A stretch of DNA of 64,000 nucleotides from assembly GCA_025201375.1 (NCBI GenBank), contig JAIWZP010000022.1, forward strand, positions 62,001 through 126,000, read 5' to 3'. This document shows positions 10,137 to 20,777 of this stretch, piece after piece (within the stretch, counting starts at the first letter, position 1; every line of letters begins with the position of its first letter). Below the pieces are notes generated by a model. It had not been told where the DNA came from. It searched no databases and saw nothing but the letters and a program-made list of their open reading frames with translations. The stretch is from Gongronella butleri. Lineage: Eukaryota > Mucoromycota > Mucoromycetes > Mucorales > Cunninghamellaceae. Both the position numbers and the translations under genes were made by a program.

Positions 10137-11802
10137 TTACATGCTGGCATCGGCAATGCCGCCCGGGGTGATTGCAAAGCTGGCCTCACTCTCAGGCACG
10201 TCCGGCGAATCGTAAATCTTGGCAACACGCTCCTCGCCACGGCCCTTGCGCAGGTACACGCGCGTCGTCGATCTAAAAAAGAAAAAAGCGCGACAGTGAG
10301 CCCCAAAGCCGGTAAATAGAGCAATGTACGCGATGCTTACGCGTGCGCCAGGACGTGGCCACCAACTGGTTTCTTGGGATCCGAAACAAACACCATGCCA
10401 CCTATAAAAAAGGAGAAAAAATCGCGAATTTAGACACATTTTGCTCTTTTTTTTTTTAGAAATGACGCACCGCCGGGGTCGGACGAGACTTGGTTGGTGA
10501 TGTAGATGGCCATGTTGTATTCCTCGGCGATCTTGATGAGACGATTCAGGTATTGGTTGAGCTTTTGCTGGCGCTCGGCAAGCTCACCACGACCCGTGTA
10601 ATCGCAGCGGAACAGCGCAATGATGGAATCGATCACCATTAGGCGGTACGCGCCGCGCTCCGCAGCAAAGCGGCTTGTGATCTCCGTCAGCAAGTCCATC
10701 TGATGCTCGCTGTTCCACGCACGGGCCACAATCAGGTTATCCAAGCACGTGGTGCCGTCCACGCCAAATCGCTCCGCAATCGCGCGAATGCGCTCGGGGC
10801 GGAACGTGCCCTCCGTGTCAATGTACGCTGCGTGGTAAAAAAAAAAAAAAATGGCAGTGAGACGCGTTGACATCTTGGGCTTAATGCACGAAAATTACCT
10901 GCTTTGCCATTGGCGCCACCTTGGTCCGGCGGAAGTTGCACCTGCACACACAGTGTGTGACCCAATTGCGTCTTGCCCGTGCGGTACTCGCCAAACACTG
11001 CAAAAAAAAAGGGTCAAGTTTTGATACCCAAGAGGACAATCAAGGACCAATTTTTTTTTTTTTTTTTTTGCTTTACCTTCTGTGATGGCCATCGTCTGAA
11101 CGCCGCCGCCAAGCAAGGAATCAAGTTGTTGGCTGCCTGTGGAGATGCGCACAACATTGGAGCGGCGCTCGAGCATCTCGCTACCAGAGATGAAGCTTGA
11201 CGCCTGGAAAAAAAAGAAAAAAAAAACGCGTTAACGCGCTACAGCATGATTTCCCAGTCTCTGTGTTTTTTTCTTGCCTGGATCTTGTTTGCCGCGTCCT
11301 TGATCTTGTCCACCTTGCCCTCCGACAGGCCTTTGACCTTACACAAGGCGCGTTTCGTCATCATTTGGACACCCTGGTGATAAAAAGAAAGGGAAATAAA
11401 ATGAGCACGTGCCAGAATCCATCGCCCGCTTGTTTTTACGCTGATCGTGTGGAGGCCCGCGCCCTTTAGCTTGTTGATATCCACCATCGTGATGCCATAG
11501 GACTAAATACGCAAGGAGGAATGGAAAATGACATGTAAATGCTGCCCCTGTCTTCATTTTTCGCGACTTTGCATACCTGCAGCTCTTCCACGTCCGTGTA
11601 AAAGACCTAGATTCATGTCATCAACGTTAGAAACGCGCTTTGGGAAAAAGTAAAACACTGTGCCCTTGATTACCTGCTGCTCATCCTCACCATCGGATGC
11701 AAATTGATCATGCACGACTTGATCGTCTTCTTTCAGAGACGATGGGACCGCGGGGGTCGTCGAGGGAGGGGCTGGCGAGCTGCTGGAGTGCTTGGGAGGC
11801 AT
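10137..11802 (-). CDS. dmc1: Meiotic recombinase DMC1
   Basis: Nine exons (11802-11674, 11606-11577, 11502-11440, 11373-11278, 11203-11077, 10997-10899, 10827-10471, 10401-10341, 10272-10137) join in phase to 365 codons. An N-terminal helix-hairpin-helix region ([18 protein letters not shown]) precedes the RecA core. The core has [13 protein letters not shown], Walker A GEYRTGKT, Walker [12 protein letters not shown] and the end motif [13 protein letters not shown]. The block [16 protein letters not shown] and the [13 protein letters not shown] stretch match DMC1 better than RAD51. DMC1 forms filaments on single-stranded DNA and drives strand exchange between homologues in meiosis. The intron between 11278 and 11203 starts with GC instead of GT (AG|GCAAGA), and the frame needs it. 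The 3' end converges on the PHS1-like gene with only 200 bp between the stops. Confidence 0.93.
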
Positions 11803-12384
11803 GGTAAACAATGAAAAACAAAGAAAAAACAAAGTAAGTGAAAGAGAAGCGTGTGGTTGACAAAAATGGACAAATTGCGCGTATAAAATGAGGCGACGCA
11901 CAGCCGGAAAAACTGCGGGCCAAGCCGCTGCCTCTTTTTTTGGATTTGGCAGACTGCACTGTTTTTTTTTTTCTTTTGGCTCCTTGACAACATCTTTTTT
12001 TTTTTTTACCCTTTGAGGCTGCATCTGATTGCGTCAGTGATCACATCCGTAGCCTAGCCCAACCAAAAAAAAAGGAACCTGGCCACCGTGGCTTCAAGGG
12101 ACTGTCAAAAAAGTGTCGTGACGCTAGACGTGCTGAGGGAAAAGAGATTTTAAAAGCAGCATCACATAAAAACACGTACACCAAAAGGCGCGTTGGCCGC
12201 CCTTGTGGCACGCGTAGCGGAGATTAAAACACAAGCTTCGTTTATCACCCTCACGCGATTGTATTTCCACGCAATGCGTATTAATTTCATTCTTTTACAA
12301 AAGAGGACGTCACCCCCAAGTGATTCTCACGCCTTTTCCTTGTCTTTTTTTTTTGTTTGGCACTCCCTTATAGCAGCGTTTGCC

Positions 12385-13437
12385 ATGGAAGGCGAGCCGA
12401 TGGCCGGTTTAAGCGGCTTCTTCCCGAACGAGCTGGTGCTCGAGATTGTCAATGCAATGGACTGGCGTAGCGTCCTTGAAGCACGAAGTTGCAATCGATC
12501 GTGGCGCTATTTTTTGGATCCTATTGTATTCCGGCACATCAAGATTCACACGCTGTGTCCCGCGAGCGCCGTGTTGCCGCGCGACCAGGGCTGGCATTTG
12601 CAACACTTCACGTTTGACGCCCTTTTTCTCCAAAAGTCCTCGGAATACCACACGCATCTGATGCAATGCGTGCAATCAGTTACATTCCAATCGTGTCTGC
12701 CAACGCGATCGTTTTTGCAGCGTATTGTACAAAGGTGCTCAAAATTGGTCGCATTGCACATCAATCTTAGTGAATGTGGCCTGTCCAGCTCACGCGACCG
12801 CCGTTGTCATAGCCGTAAAGTGCGTGGATTGAAGTCGCATCTTGATCTTGGCGGCATCATGCAATTGACGCTACTTGGCCAAAAGAGCATAGTTTATGAA
12901 TTTTTGACGGGAATGGCGCCTTTTCTGGGCTCGCTGTGCTCGTTGGATCTATTCCATGTCAATTGGGCGACTATGGACGTGTTGCAGCTATCCTGCCCAC
13001 GTCTCAAGTCACTCACGTATATGATGGGCGCTGGGCATCACATTCCAATTGGGCACACAGAGAGACTGCATTGCTCAGGCCGTCACCCTGGGTGCCGTTT
13101 GTGCATGAATCCGTGGGCATCTGTCACGGCATTGAAGGTTGTCATTTTGCCCACGACCACGCCGCAGAAACTCCTTTATTTTATCGCGTTTGTATGCATC
13201 AAGTTTCCAAATCTCGAAAATCTCACCATTGCCGCGGAACAAGCGATGCAAATTGGCAGCTTCCAGGCGTCAGATCTCCGCGTGGACCGTGCGCAGCGCT
13301 TAGTGGACCTCACGTATCCTTATCTGACCAAGCTGCAATCTGTCAAGGTCGCCCCAATATATGTCACAGTCATCAAGACTCTTCTCCGCCTCCATCGCGT
13401 CGCGTGTGCTGAAAATGTGCAGCCACTTACCCTGTGA
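12385..13437 (+). CDS. F-box protein with leucine-rich region
   Basis: A single exon of 350 codons runs from ATG 12385 (MEGEPMAG) to TGA 13435-13437. The frame is open further upstream, but the first ATG with gene-like context is 12385, just after a CTTATAG that could be an intron acceptor. Residues 11-55 fit an F-box (FFPNELVLEIVNAMDWRSVL, then RSCNRSWRYFLDP). The rest has scattered LxxLxL patterns such as LVALHINLSECGL and CPRLKSLTY, as in degenerate leucine-rich repeats. F-box proteins link substrates to SCF ubiquitin ligases through Skp1. The target is unknown. AATAAA at 13503-13508 is the likely polyadenylation signal. It lies divergently from DMC1, about 580 bp apart. Confidence 0.78.
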   Translation: MEGEPMAGLSGFFPNELVLEIVNAMDWRSVLEARSCNRSWRYFLDPIVFRHIKIHTLCPASAVLPRDQGWHLQHFTFDALFLQKSSEYHTHLMQCVQSVTFQSCLPTRSFLQRIVQRCSKLVALHINLSECGLSSSRDRRCHSRKVRGLKSHLDLGGIMQLTLLGQKSIVYEFLTGMAPFLGSLCSLDLFHVNWATMDVLQLSCPRLKSLTYMMGAGHHIPIGHTERLHCSGRHPGCRLCMNPWASVTALKVVILPTTTPQKLLYFIAFVCIKFPNLENLTIAAEQAMQIGSFQASDLRVDRAQRLVDLTYPYLTKLQSVKVAPIYVTVIKTLLRLHRVACAENVQPLTL

Positions 13438-13749
13438 TGCATACCTGGATAGCCAGCACCGTGTGCGCAATGTCATCTTCTGTTGTTTTTTTATGATCAT
13501 ATAATAAACTACGACAATTTGGCTCTTTTGTGTTTTGGGCAATTTTTTCACTACGTAATTCCCTCGAACGCGGTCACATTGAGCAAAAGACACAATCTAT
13601 TGTTATTTTGCTGCATTGTGGGAATAGCGTCAATGGGCAATGGTGACCTGAAAGTCGACAATTGTGCGTAAAACTCGAGTTTTGGAGACTGGATTCCACA
13701 TTCGTAGTACAGAGAACCTTGAGAGCTGCGTTCGTGCGCAGGGCCAGGG

Positions 13750-14030
13750 TCCAGCTTCAAGATAAATTTCACCAGCAGTTGTATTGTCGCAACGGGGTCA
13801 AATTGCGCTTTGTAAAAACGAAATATGTGAATGGCTTTTAAGCAGGGGGGGTTTTTGGAAACCGGTGAAATTTTTACCACGCCCATAAGCGTCAGCATCA
13901 TGTGTCCTGAATGAGCTCAGTTTTATCTCAGCAGCGCGTCTCAGTGGCGAGTAATTTGCTGATTAGCGTGATTTTCACTAAACGTCGCGTGTTCTCGACA
14001 TTGGCTCTATTCAATCAGCCTGAGATTTTG
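13750..14030 (-). repeat. Dispersed repeat B, copy 1
   Basis: This is one of four copies of a short repeat. On this strand the core reads GGGGTCAAATTGCGCTTTG, then AATGGCTTTTAAGC and a run of G. The copies at 40280-40560 (same orientation) and at 16730-17045 and 41590-41850 (opposite orientation) share the core, the AAGCGCGATTTGACC-type block and a block near TCGACAT. No open frame is conserved between copies. Confidence 0.65.
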
Positions 14031-14511
14031 CCATCCACATGGGACCGACTTGTCAAGTAACTTTGCTGCTTGCGGCAAGAAGATCCGATGCAACAAAAAC
14101 CAAGATAGTCCAAACCCTCCAATGCAGCAAGAATCAACTTATTCCAAGACGAACAAACAAATCGCAGCTCCTTGCAATATGCGTGCGCATTGTATCCCTT
14201 TATAGCGCGTCGCTTAATAATAAAAATAGAATAAAAAGAACGCGCTCTACGCATGCGTCTTGGTTTCGAGACATTTGATCACCAGCAAGAGAATAAAAAC
14301 TCAGTTAGATTGCTATTTTACTTGTTGCGCTAGTACAACCAGCTTTTACACCATTGCACCGCGTCAACAAAAGCGTCAAATTTGTAGCCAGCCACGCAAT
14401 CCATCTGATGCACCTGGTTTCAAATAGGTCAATTGGTGCAATGCACACGCTTATTACAAAAAAGTGCATTTATTTTGCTCGCTTTGAATTGCTGTATATT
14501 TTCGATCGGTG

Positions 14512-14661
14512 ATGGCACGCGTTATAGGCATTGCCGCGGTCTCTGAGCAGATGGATTTTGTGCGCCGTGTCCATGACTACATGATGAATGCGTTGGCACG
14601 GCACACTCACGTGTTGTTGCCCGAACTCAAAGTTAAACATTTAAACGGTCATTGCCCCTGA
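14512..14661 (+). CDS. Possible 49-residue ORF or gene fragment
   Basis: An ATG-to-TGA frame of 49 codons (MARVIGIAAVSEQMD at the start, ending LNGHCP) has a protein-like composition with an amphipathic helix. It has no introns and no recognised family, and it lies between repeat B and a T tract. It could be a remnant of a larger gene or chance. Confidence 0.15.
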   Translation: MARVIGIAAVSEQMDFVRRVHDYMMNALARHTHVLLPELKVKHLNGHCP

Positions 14662-15583
14662 ATTGAGCAGGTGGACACCCCCATTTTTTTTTTTTTGGCA
14701 AACCTATTCCAAGGGATGAACTCTGTGGCCAAGTTTTTCTGAAATGCGAGAACTCAATTTCAGATTTCTTGACGTGACCTCATTTTGCCCGTTTTTGGTT
14801 TTAGGGGGTGATTGCCGAAATCAGCGTTTACAGCCGCGAAGCTGGGGTCACTCACCATCTCTCGAGTTCCTGGTTATTTGCCACCACCACGTGGTACTGA
14901 TAGACGCTCTCAGCCCATGGTGTTTGCCCAGCAGGATGCAAAATAACACGCATATCATGCCACTCGATCTCTATTTTCAAGTTGGCACGCAAGTCAGGCA
15001 GCCAGACGCTCGCAAAAAAATCAGTATGTAAACAGAGAGCTTCATAACGTCACCGTCATACTCAAAACGCCCATTGACGCCATTGGTGGCGTTCCCTCCT
15101 TTTCGATTTCTAAGACCGCAGACAACGACGATGACGACCGACGTATGATCAATCATCCCTGCCTAAATAGCATTACTGATGCTGCCGTGTGATAACTCGA
15201 CTATCATACTTGTCACCGTGCGACAATATGCTTCCCTGGCGAGCATGGAAGCTCCGCAGAAAATTTTCTTTCATCATAAACTAGAAACCACCATCTCGCA
15301 TCCATTCAATGTCATCGATGATTCGTCTCATGCACACTCCATCCATCCATCGTATATCTCCTTTATGCCTGACTCTATTTCAACTCCGAAATAAACAACA
15401 ATCTTGCGTGATCCATTACTTCGGAACTTGAAACCTTGTTCCGCTGCCCCCTTCTTGTACGAAAGGGCGAAGCGACACGTCTTGACCGAATCTGAAACTC
15501 AAAATGTGATCGTCATGCATCCAGCTGCCCACATTGCATGCATAAAGGGCGGAGAAATCTTGAGGATTGGCGTCTGACACGTA

Positions 15584-15624
<41 letters not shown>

Positions 15625-15627
15625 TGT
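15584..15627. repeat. Compound CT/GT microsatellite
   Basis: About 12 CT units are followed directly by about 10 GT units, 480 bp upstream of the small secreted protein gene at 16072. A second short CT run follows near 15637. Likely length-variable between strains. Confidence 0.9.
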
Positions 15628-16007
15628 CTGCCGGTCTCTCTCTCTGTTCGTGTGCTGACGTGACCCATTGGAAGGGAGCCTACGACAAGAGCCTAGCGCG
15701 GCTAGTATGATGCTCCTCAGATGATGATTCGAATTTAATGGACGGGTACTCTGACATGAAGCAAGTATGATCCAGTAAAACTAGTATTTGGCTCGATAGG
15801 AGTGCATGACGGAAGGACAAGCGCTGCTCTGAGAAGAGAAAAAGCGTACATATGCCGATCTCTGGCTGACTTGATAGGAGGCCTCGCATTGCATCACAGT
15901 GCGCGTCGCTTCTTGCTCTAGTTACAAGCTGCCGCCGATCACCGACGCGAAAGGAGACCCTCTCTTTCCTCTCTCCAAGGACAGTGGCGTACTTTTGATC
16001 AAGAGGA

Positions 16008-16015
16008 TATAAAAG
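16008..16015 (+). promoter_or_regulatory. TATA box of the small secreted protein gene
   Basis: TATAAAAG lies 64 bp before the ATG at 16072, in a sequence rich in C and T on its upstream side. Confidence 0.65.
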
Positions 16016-16071
16016 AGAGCAAGAATTCAGATTCTGGCATCTATCTTTATAATTAAAATATCTTCAAGGTC

Positions 16072-16422
16072 ATGGTTCAGTTCAATGCTCTGCTCTGCTT
16101 GCTAGCTCTGTCTTCCTCCACTGTGCTGGCGGTGACTCCCACTTATGTGTACTGCAACAAGCGCAATGCCGACTGTGGATGGTATTACCTCAATGATGGT
16201 TTGTGCAAAAATATTGCTGACGGCACAGCTGCGGGAAAACGGCTTGGCGGCGTCAACTACAAGGGATGCCAGCTTATGGAACCGACCTCGACTTCCTCTC
16301 CATCTCTTGTGTCCAAATTCAAGGAATGGTGCGAGAAAGATGGTCAATGGGAAATATGCTTTGGTAGCGAAACCTATGCTGAGGCGCAAACTAAGTGCGA
16401 GAAGTCCAGCGCTTGTGGTTAA
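16072..16422 (+). CDS. Small secreted cysteine-rich protein
   Basis: A single exon of 116 codons begins at ATG 16072 and ends at TAA 16420-16422. Residues 1-20 (MVQFNALLCLLALSSSTVLA) form a clear signal peptide with an Ala-x-Ala-like cleavage end. The mature part of about 96 residues has eight cysteines, an even number that suggests four disulfides, with spacings such as YCNKRNADCGW and CEKSSACG. No transmembrane segment follows. A TATA box lies 64 bp upstream. Proteins of this type in fungi are secreted effectors, inhibitors or wall proteins, but I recognise no specific family. It stands alone in a repeat-rich, gene-poor region, a setting often seen for fast-evolving secreted proteins (inference). 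Confidence 0.75.
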   Translation: MVQFNALLCLLALSSSTVLAVTPTYVYCNKRNADCGWYYLNDGLCKNIADGTAAGKRLGGVNYKGCQLMEPTSTSSPSLVSKFKEWCEKDGQWEICFGSETYAEAQTKCEKSSACG

Positions 16423-16729
16423 ACTTCTACACTTGTCTACAATTCTCTTCTATTTTTCTCTTTTTATTTTTTAACTCGCCCTTGATAATAGAATGATGTG
16501 TTTGAATGGAAATTGAAAAGCATTCATCCATCCAAAAAAGATCAACATCATGATTGCCAAACGATAAAAAATAAAAAAAAGGGGAAACAGCGAGAATTGC
16601 GACCTGATACTTATACAGTGTCTTGGTTTTTGCTGCATTAGAGCTACTTGCCACAGGCAGCAAAGTTGCGTGGCAAGTCGGTCCCCATGTGGATGACTAG
16701 GACGATTAAAAAGAGCCAATGTCGAGAAA

Positions 16730-17045
16730 ACACGCGATGTTTTGTGAAAATCTCGCTAATCGATGATTTCTCGCCATTGGGGCGCGCCGACGAGACAAAA
16801 CCAAGTGGATTCTGATGCTATGATGTCGATGCACGTGGACATGCCAATATTTGAAAGGGTTTGAAAAAGACCCCGCTTAAATGACATACACAGAATTCGT
16901 TTTTTTTTTACAAAGCGCGATTTGACCGCGTTGGTACAATACAAGCGCTGGTGAAACTCACCATGCCATTTGGCCCCAGGTCAATGGCACGCAGCCGCGT
17001 CAAACTTTCAATAACAATAGTAGGATTTCGGAGCTGTGTTCAGAA
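16730..17045 (+). repeat. Dispersed repeat B, copy 2
   Basis: This copy matches 41590-41850 in the same orientation: CGCCATTGGGGCGCGCCGAC near 16771 aligns with the block near 41618. The downstream block with AGACCCCGCTTAAATG and AAAGCGCGATTTGACCGCG is nearly identical in both. Identity drops towards the ends, so the borders are approximate. Confidence 0.7.
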
Positions 17046-17942
17046 ATGATGATTTACGCGCAATTATAGGGCTACAAGGCACTGCAGGCGAACGAATGGT
17101 TCTCTGAAAGCAGCAAAATTGGGGGATACGACGAGTATTGCTCAATGGGTCTGCACTCAAGAAAAACGGAAAGTGGAAATGACGCGCAAAAGTCAAAAAG
17201 CAACAAATATTCGCATTGCCACCTGGCTGATTTATTTCAAGGCGCCGCAGCGCCACGGACGAGCGCAAAAATGCACAGGGCAGTGTGCTGTTACGCAGCG
17301 GTCCAGCTTTTAAAAGGCTAGGCTGGCTGAATCTCACGAAGAACGCCAAAATTTGATCACCAATGGCTTTATTGATGCGAGGAAGCGCTTTGTCACACTC
17401 TTTTGGCATAATGAATTAATGTGAAAGAGCAATGGGGCAAGTGCGGAGCCCGTGAGATCGATTTTGCGCGTCCAGCGGAGCTGCCGCCGGCGGGCGCGGC
17501 GGGTGCGGCGACGCGGCACAATATAAATGCGTGCGGCAACACGCCAAACCCGGCGGAGAGGTCACTTGGGGATCCATCTTGCACTTGCTTGAGGGGCTTG
17601 TTGACTCGGCTTGGGTGCCGATGGTTATGCCAAGGCTGTTTTTAGTGGCAATGTGTATTGAATCAGTTTTTTTTTTCTTTGACTCAAGCGCAGTAATGAA
17701 GATCACGCTGATGACGACAATTTTTTTGGGTGGACGTCAGCAGAAAGCCGGGCATGCCCAGGATGTGTCATTTCCAAGTGGGGTGAGGGCGGCCGTGCAC
17801 CAATGGGAAGCAAGCATGACAAAGGAAATAAAAAAAATCGAAAAAGTGGCGTGCTCCCCAGCGTCAAAAGATTTTCCCGGCCCGAGCTTCAGCCAGTGGC
17901 ATGACGTCGGCAGGCAATGAATATTTGTCACTGGCCTTTGAA
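17046..17942. other. Intergenic region upstream of the 58-residue gene
   Basis: No supported gene. It includes a GC-rich stretch near 17470-17530 with several GCCGGCGGGCG-type blocks and a T tract at 17667-17677. The frames on the minus strand cross these without coding features. Confidence 0.4.
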
Positions 17943-17950
17943 TATAAATA
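17943..17950 (+). promoter_or_regulatory. TATA box of the 58-residue gene
   Basis: TATAAATA lies 103 bp upstream of the ATG at 18046. Confidence 0.6.
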
Positions 17951-18045
17951 GACGACAAGGGCGTTTGTCTTCCCTTTTTTTTTTTTTCACAAAGAATTTT
18001 TTCATATACTTTCTGCACATACACTCAACCAAAACAAACTCAACC

Positions 18046-18222
18046 ATGCTCTCTCGACTTTTTCTCGGTGTTCGCGACCAAGTGTCCAAGTCGGTGCCAC
18101 GCCACGGTCGCCCTGTTGAGGAATTGCGCAAACCATACTCTTTGACGTCGCAATATAAGCGCAAATCGAATAATGCGGATGAATTTATCCGCAAGGACCT
18201 GCTCGCCGGCAGCTGGAACTAA
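18046..18222 (+). CDS. Small basic protein of 58 residues, possibly mitochondrial
   Basis: ATG 18046 to TAA 18220-18222 gives 58 codons without introns. The N-terminus MLSRLFLGVRDQVSKS has Arg and Ser with no acidic residue before Asp11 and looks like a mitochondrial targeting helix. The rest is basic and polar, ending in RKDLLAGSWN. The gene has its own TATA box (17943) and polyadenylation signal (AATAAA 18415-18420), so it is very likely expressed. The C-terminal SLTSQYKRKSNNADEFIRKD segment looks conserved in character, but I cannot name the family. Confidence 0.6.
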   Translation: MLSRLFLGVRDQVSKSVPRHGRPVEELRKPYSLTSQYKRKSNNADEFIRKDLLAGSWN

Positions 18223-18447
18223 TCCAAGATGGTGCCCTTTTTTCCTTCCAAAAAGAAAAACCTCATAACCCAAACGCAAATTGATGATTCCCCCCTCCCT
18301 TCTTCATTTTATCGCCAATGCGAGCAAATGTCATTGTAAATAGCTCCAGCTCCAGCTTTTCCCCACTCTTGTATTTCTAACGCCCATGCGCGTCTTGTAT
18401 TCTTTGATCTCGCAAATAAATCAACTTTTTTTACATTCTCAAATTGC

Positions 18448-18478
<31 letters not shown>

Positions 18479-19031
18479 CTCAAGTGGGATTTTCATTTGT
18501 GGGACCTGGAGACGTGGTTTTGTCTGAGCGCGAATGTGCGGAGGAGGCGGCCGCCAAGTGACACAATTCACCATGTAGGCGGCTTTGGCCGCCAAAAGAG
18601 GGCAAGGTCATTGTGATTTGATTGATGGGTTCAATCCATCCGTGCAATTTTGACAATGGAGCCGTGGCGGCTGCACGTGCAAACGAGGCAATTGCCACGA
18701 GCGCGTGCATCAGAGCAACAGGTCCACCATCCATGGTTTGCATGGAAAAATAACCAGCCACCTGGGCCGCACGTTGGCATTCGTTCCTCTGGGTTTGTCC
18801 CTTTGTTACCGGATCGAGAAAGAGGCATTGCACGTTGGTTCGCCGAATTTCAATGCAATAAAATAGGTGCCTAAAAAAAAAAAGGGCGCGGATTTGAATG
18901 TTGAACCTTTTTTTCCACTCGCATCTATTTTTTCATCCCTTAATTCCATCGTTTTCGCGCCGTGAACCGCGCGTACCTATCATTTTGTCAAACGCCAAGT
19001 TTAAACTCCTGAGTTTACAAAGCGGCCAGCG
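18223..19031. other. 3' UTR and spacer with a long T tract
   Basis: It contains AATAAA at 18415-18420 and then 28 consecutive T residues near 18449-18476. A TGGGTTCAATCCAT block near 18626 resembles a tRNA T-arm, but no cloverleaf can be built. No supported gene. Confidence 0.4.
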
Positions 19032-19039
19032 TATAAATA
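19032..19039 (+). promoter_or_regulatory. TATA box of the methyltransferase gene
   Basis: TATAAATA lies 32 bp before the first in-frame ATG (19064) and 80 bp before the second (19112). The close spacing to the first ATG argues that transcription may start near or past it, favouring 19112 as the start. Confidence 0.55.
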
Positions 19040-19111
19040 GAAGGGCCCATTTGAAAAAGAAAAATGCTTCAATCTCTCTCCCGTGTGCTTTCCAAGAAGA
19101 AGAAAAACAGA

Positions 19112-20685
19112 ATGAGCGACGTCGTCCAACAACAAGAACCGCCTAAATCCGAGTCGCAAAAGTCAGGCAAGGCCGTGCCCACCGTGATGCGCGGTGGCCG
19201 TGAATTCCACGACACGAAATCCGTCTACTGGCTGCCCAGCGACGACGAGGAGATGGACCGATTGATCGGTGTAAGCATTTTGGATAACAGGGGGGGGGGC
19301 AAAAAAAGGGGGGGGGGACGTCGCGTGCATGGATGCCGCGCATTGACAACGCGTTGCAATGACCCCTCATCGTTTGTTTGTTTTTTTCCAACTCTTGCAG
19401 CAACACTTTGCTCTGAAAAACGTCTTTGACGGGTAATTTGAAAAGAAAAGAATCACAAGCTGACAAACAAAAAACACAAAATTGACCTGTCCTGTCAATT
19501 TTTCTCTTTTTTTTTTTCTTGCCGTGTCACCCTGCTGTGTTTTAGCAATTTCTGCAAGGAGATTCTTGACAAGGTGCCTATGCAGTCTGGCACACGCGTC
19601 TTGGACATTGGATGCGGCCCTGGTAAGAGGAATATCTCGAAAAAACAAAATGTGATGTGATTTTCTTTGTCATTGACTCGGCTAACGTCCGCGCTTTGTC
19701 AATTGATGCAGGCACCTGGATAATGGTAACCAATTTTGCATTTCAAACCTTATCGCGAGCTGCGCTCTAATGTGCCCAAACCTTCTTTTTTCAACGTTTT
19801 GCAGGATGTTGCGACGGAATACCCTGAATTGAAGCTGGTGGGCATTGATTTGGTGGATGTGTTCCCTTCTGTAAGCGACGCATGGGCTAGCACAATGGAA
19901 AAAAGGGGTTGGCGAGGGGAGAGGGGGAAAAGCGGGGAAAGGATGCCAAAAAGTAAAATGCTCATTTTTTTTCTTTTGGGCATTAAGAATATCCGTCCTC
20001 CCAATGTCACCTTCGACGTTGGCAACATTCTTGATGGCCTTGCGTTCCCGGACAATAGCTTTGACGTGATCAACATGCGATTCTTTTTGTTCGCCTTCCG
20101 CAAAGAAGAATGGACGCAGGCGTACAAGGAGGCTGAGCGCTTGTTGAAGCCTGGCGGCTACTTCCAGGTGTGGGAGTGTGCGCCGCTCGTCTACGGCCGC
20201 GAATACATCTCGAATGTTGGCAAGAGCAGTACGTCGCACAAAAAATGGGACGCTGCAGCTTATTTATTCCAACTTTTTGTGTCATCCTTAGTTGCAAAAT
20301 TGATGGACGATAAGGGCCAGATGCCTTTTATTGCCGATCATCTCGATCAAGTCTTGACCGAGGCCAAATTGGAAGTCTTGGAGCTTGACAAGAAGATGGT
20401 CGATCTTGGTAAAAAAAAAAAAAAAAAAAAAAAAAAATCGAAAAAAATGATTGTTGACTTTTTTTTTCTTTTGGGTGCGCAGGTGATCCTTCCCCTACAA
20501 ATCGCGAGTGTCTGTGGGACGTGATCAATGTGCTCAGGAGCACGCAGCCTTTTATGGCGCCATTGCTGGGGTACGACACGGATGAGGCTTATGTGGAATT
20601 TACCAAGCAATTTGCCATTGAGGCGCAAATGGACCCTCACGCGTACTGGAAGGTGGCGCGCGCGCTTGGCCAAAAGCCGCAATGA
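19112..20685 (+). CDS. Class I SAM-dependent methyltransferase
   Basis: A multi-exon gene joins segments ending DRLIG, QHFALKNVFDG, the long core, and a last exon ending ARALGQKPQ (TGA 20683-20685). The SAM-binding motif I is VLDIGCGPGTW. It is followed by GIDLVDVFP (motif for the ribose-binding acid), then FDVGNILDGLAFPDNSFDVINMRFF (motifs II and III) and ERLLKPGGYFQVWE. Introns interrupt the motif I region twice, and one holds 27 A residues (20411-20437). This is the methyltransferase 11/25 type common in fungi, with an unknown acceptor. The in-frame ATG at 19064 would add MLQSLSRVLSKKKKNR, but the TATA spacing makes 19112 more likely. The neighbouring genes give no hint of the substrate. 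Confidence 0.78.
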
Positions 20686-20777
20686 CGCACAAAAAGAAAA
20701 TAAAAAAACAACGAATTGGCATCTGTACCTCACCATAAAAGAAAAAAAAACGCGCGATTTTCATTTATTTTCATGAT

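Larger units (their letters stand above)
14031..16007. other. Gene-poor region with short open frames
   Basis: Composition differs from the genes: more even base use, few homopolymers and many in-frame stops. Frames at 14744-15031 (+) and 15179-15394 (+) are short and unrecognised. CATCCATCCATCG occurs near 15344. The only strong structure is the CT/GT microsatellite at 15584-15627. I see no supported gene apart from a possible 49-codon frame at 14512. Confidence 0.4.

Noticed and set aside
10137..11802. RAD51 rather than DMC1
   Set aside because: The DPKKPxGGHxLAHAST block, SEHQM segment and overall pattern fit DMC1; RAD51 would be expected to differ at these places.
18600..18660. tRNA-like T-arm (GGGTTCAATCC)
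   Set aside because: No acceptor, D or anticodon stem pairs could be placed at the right distances.
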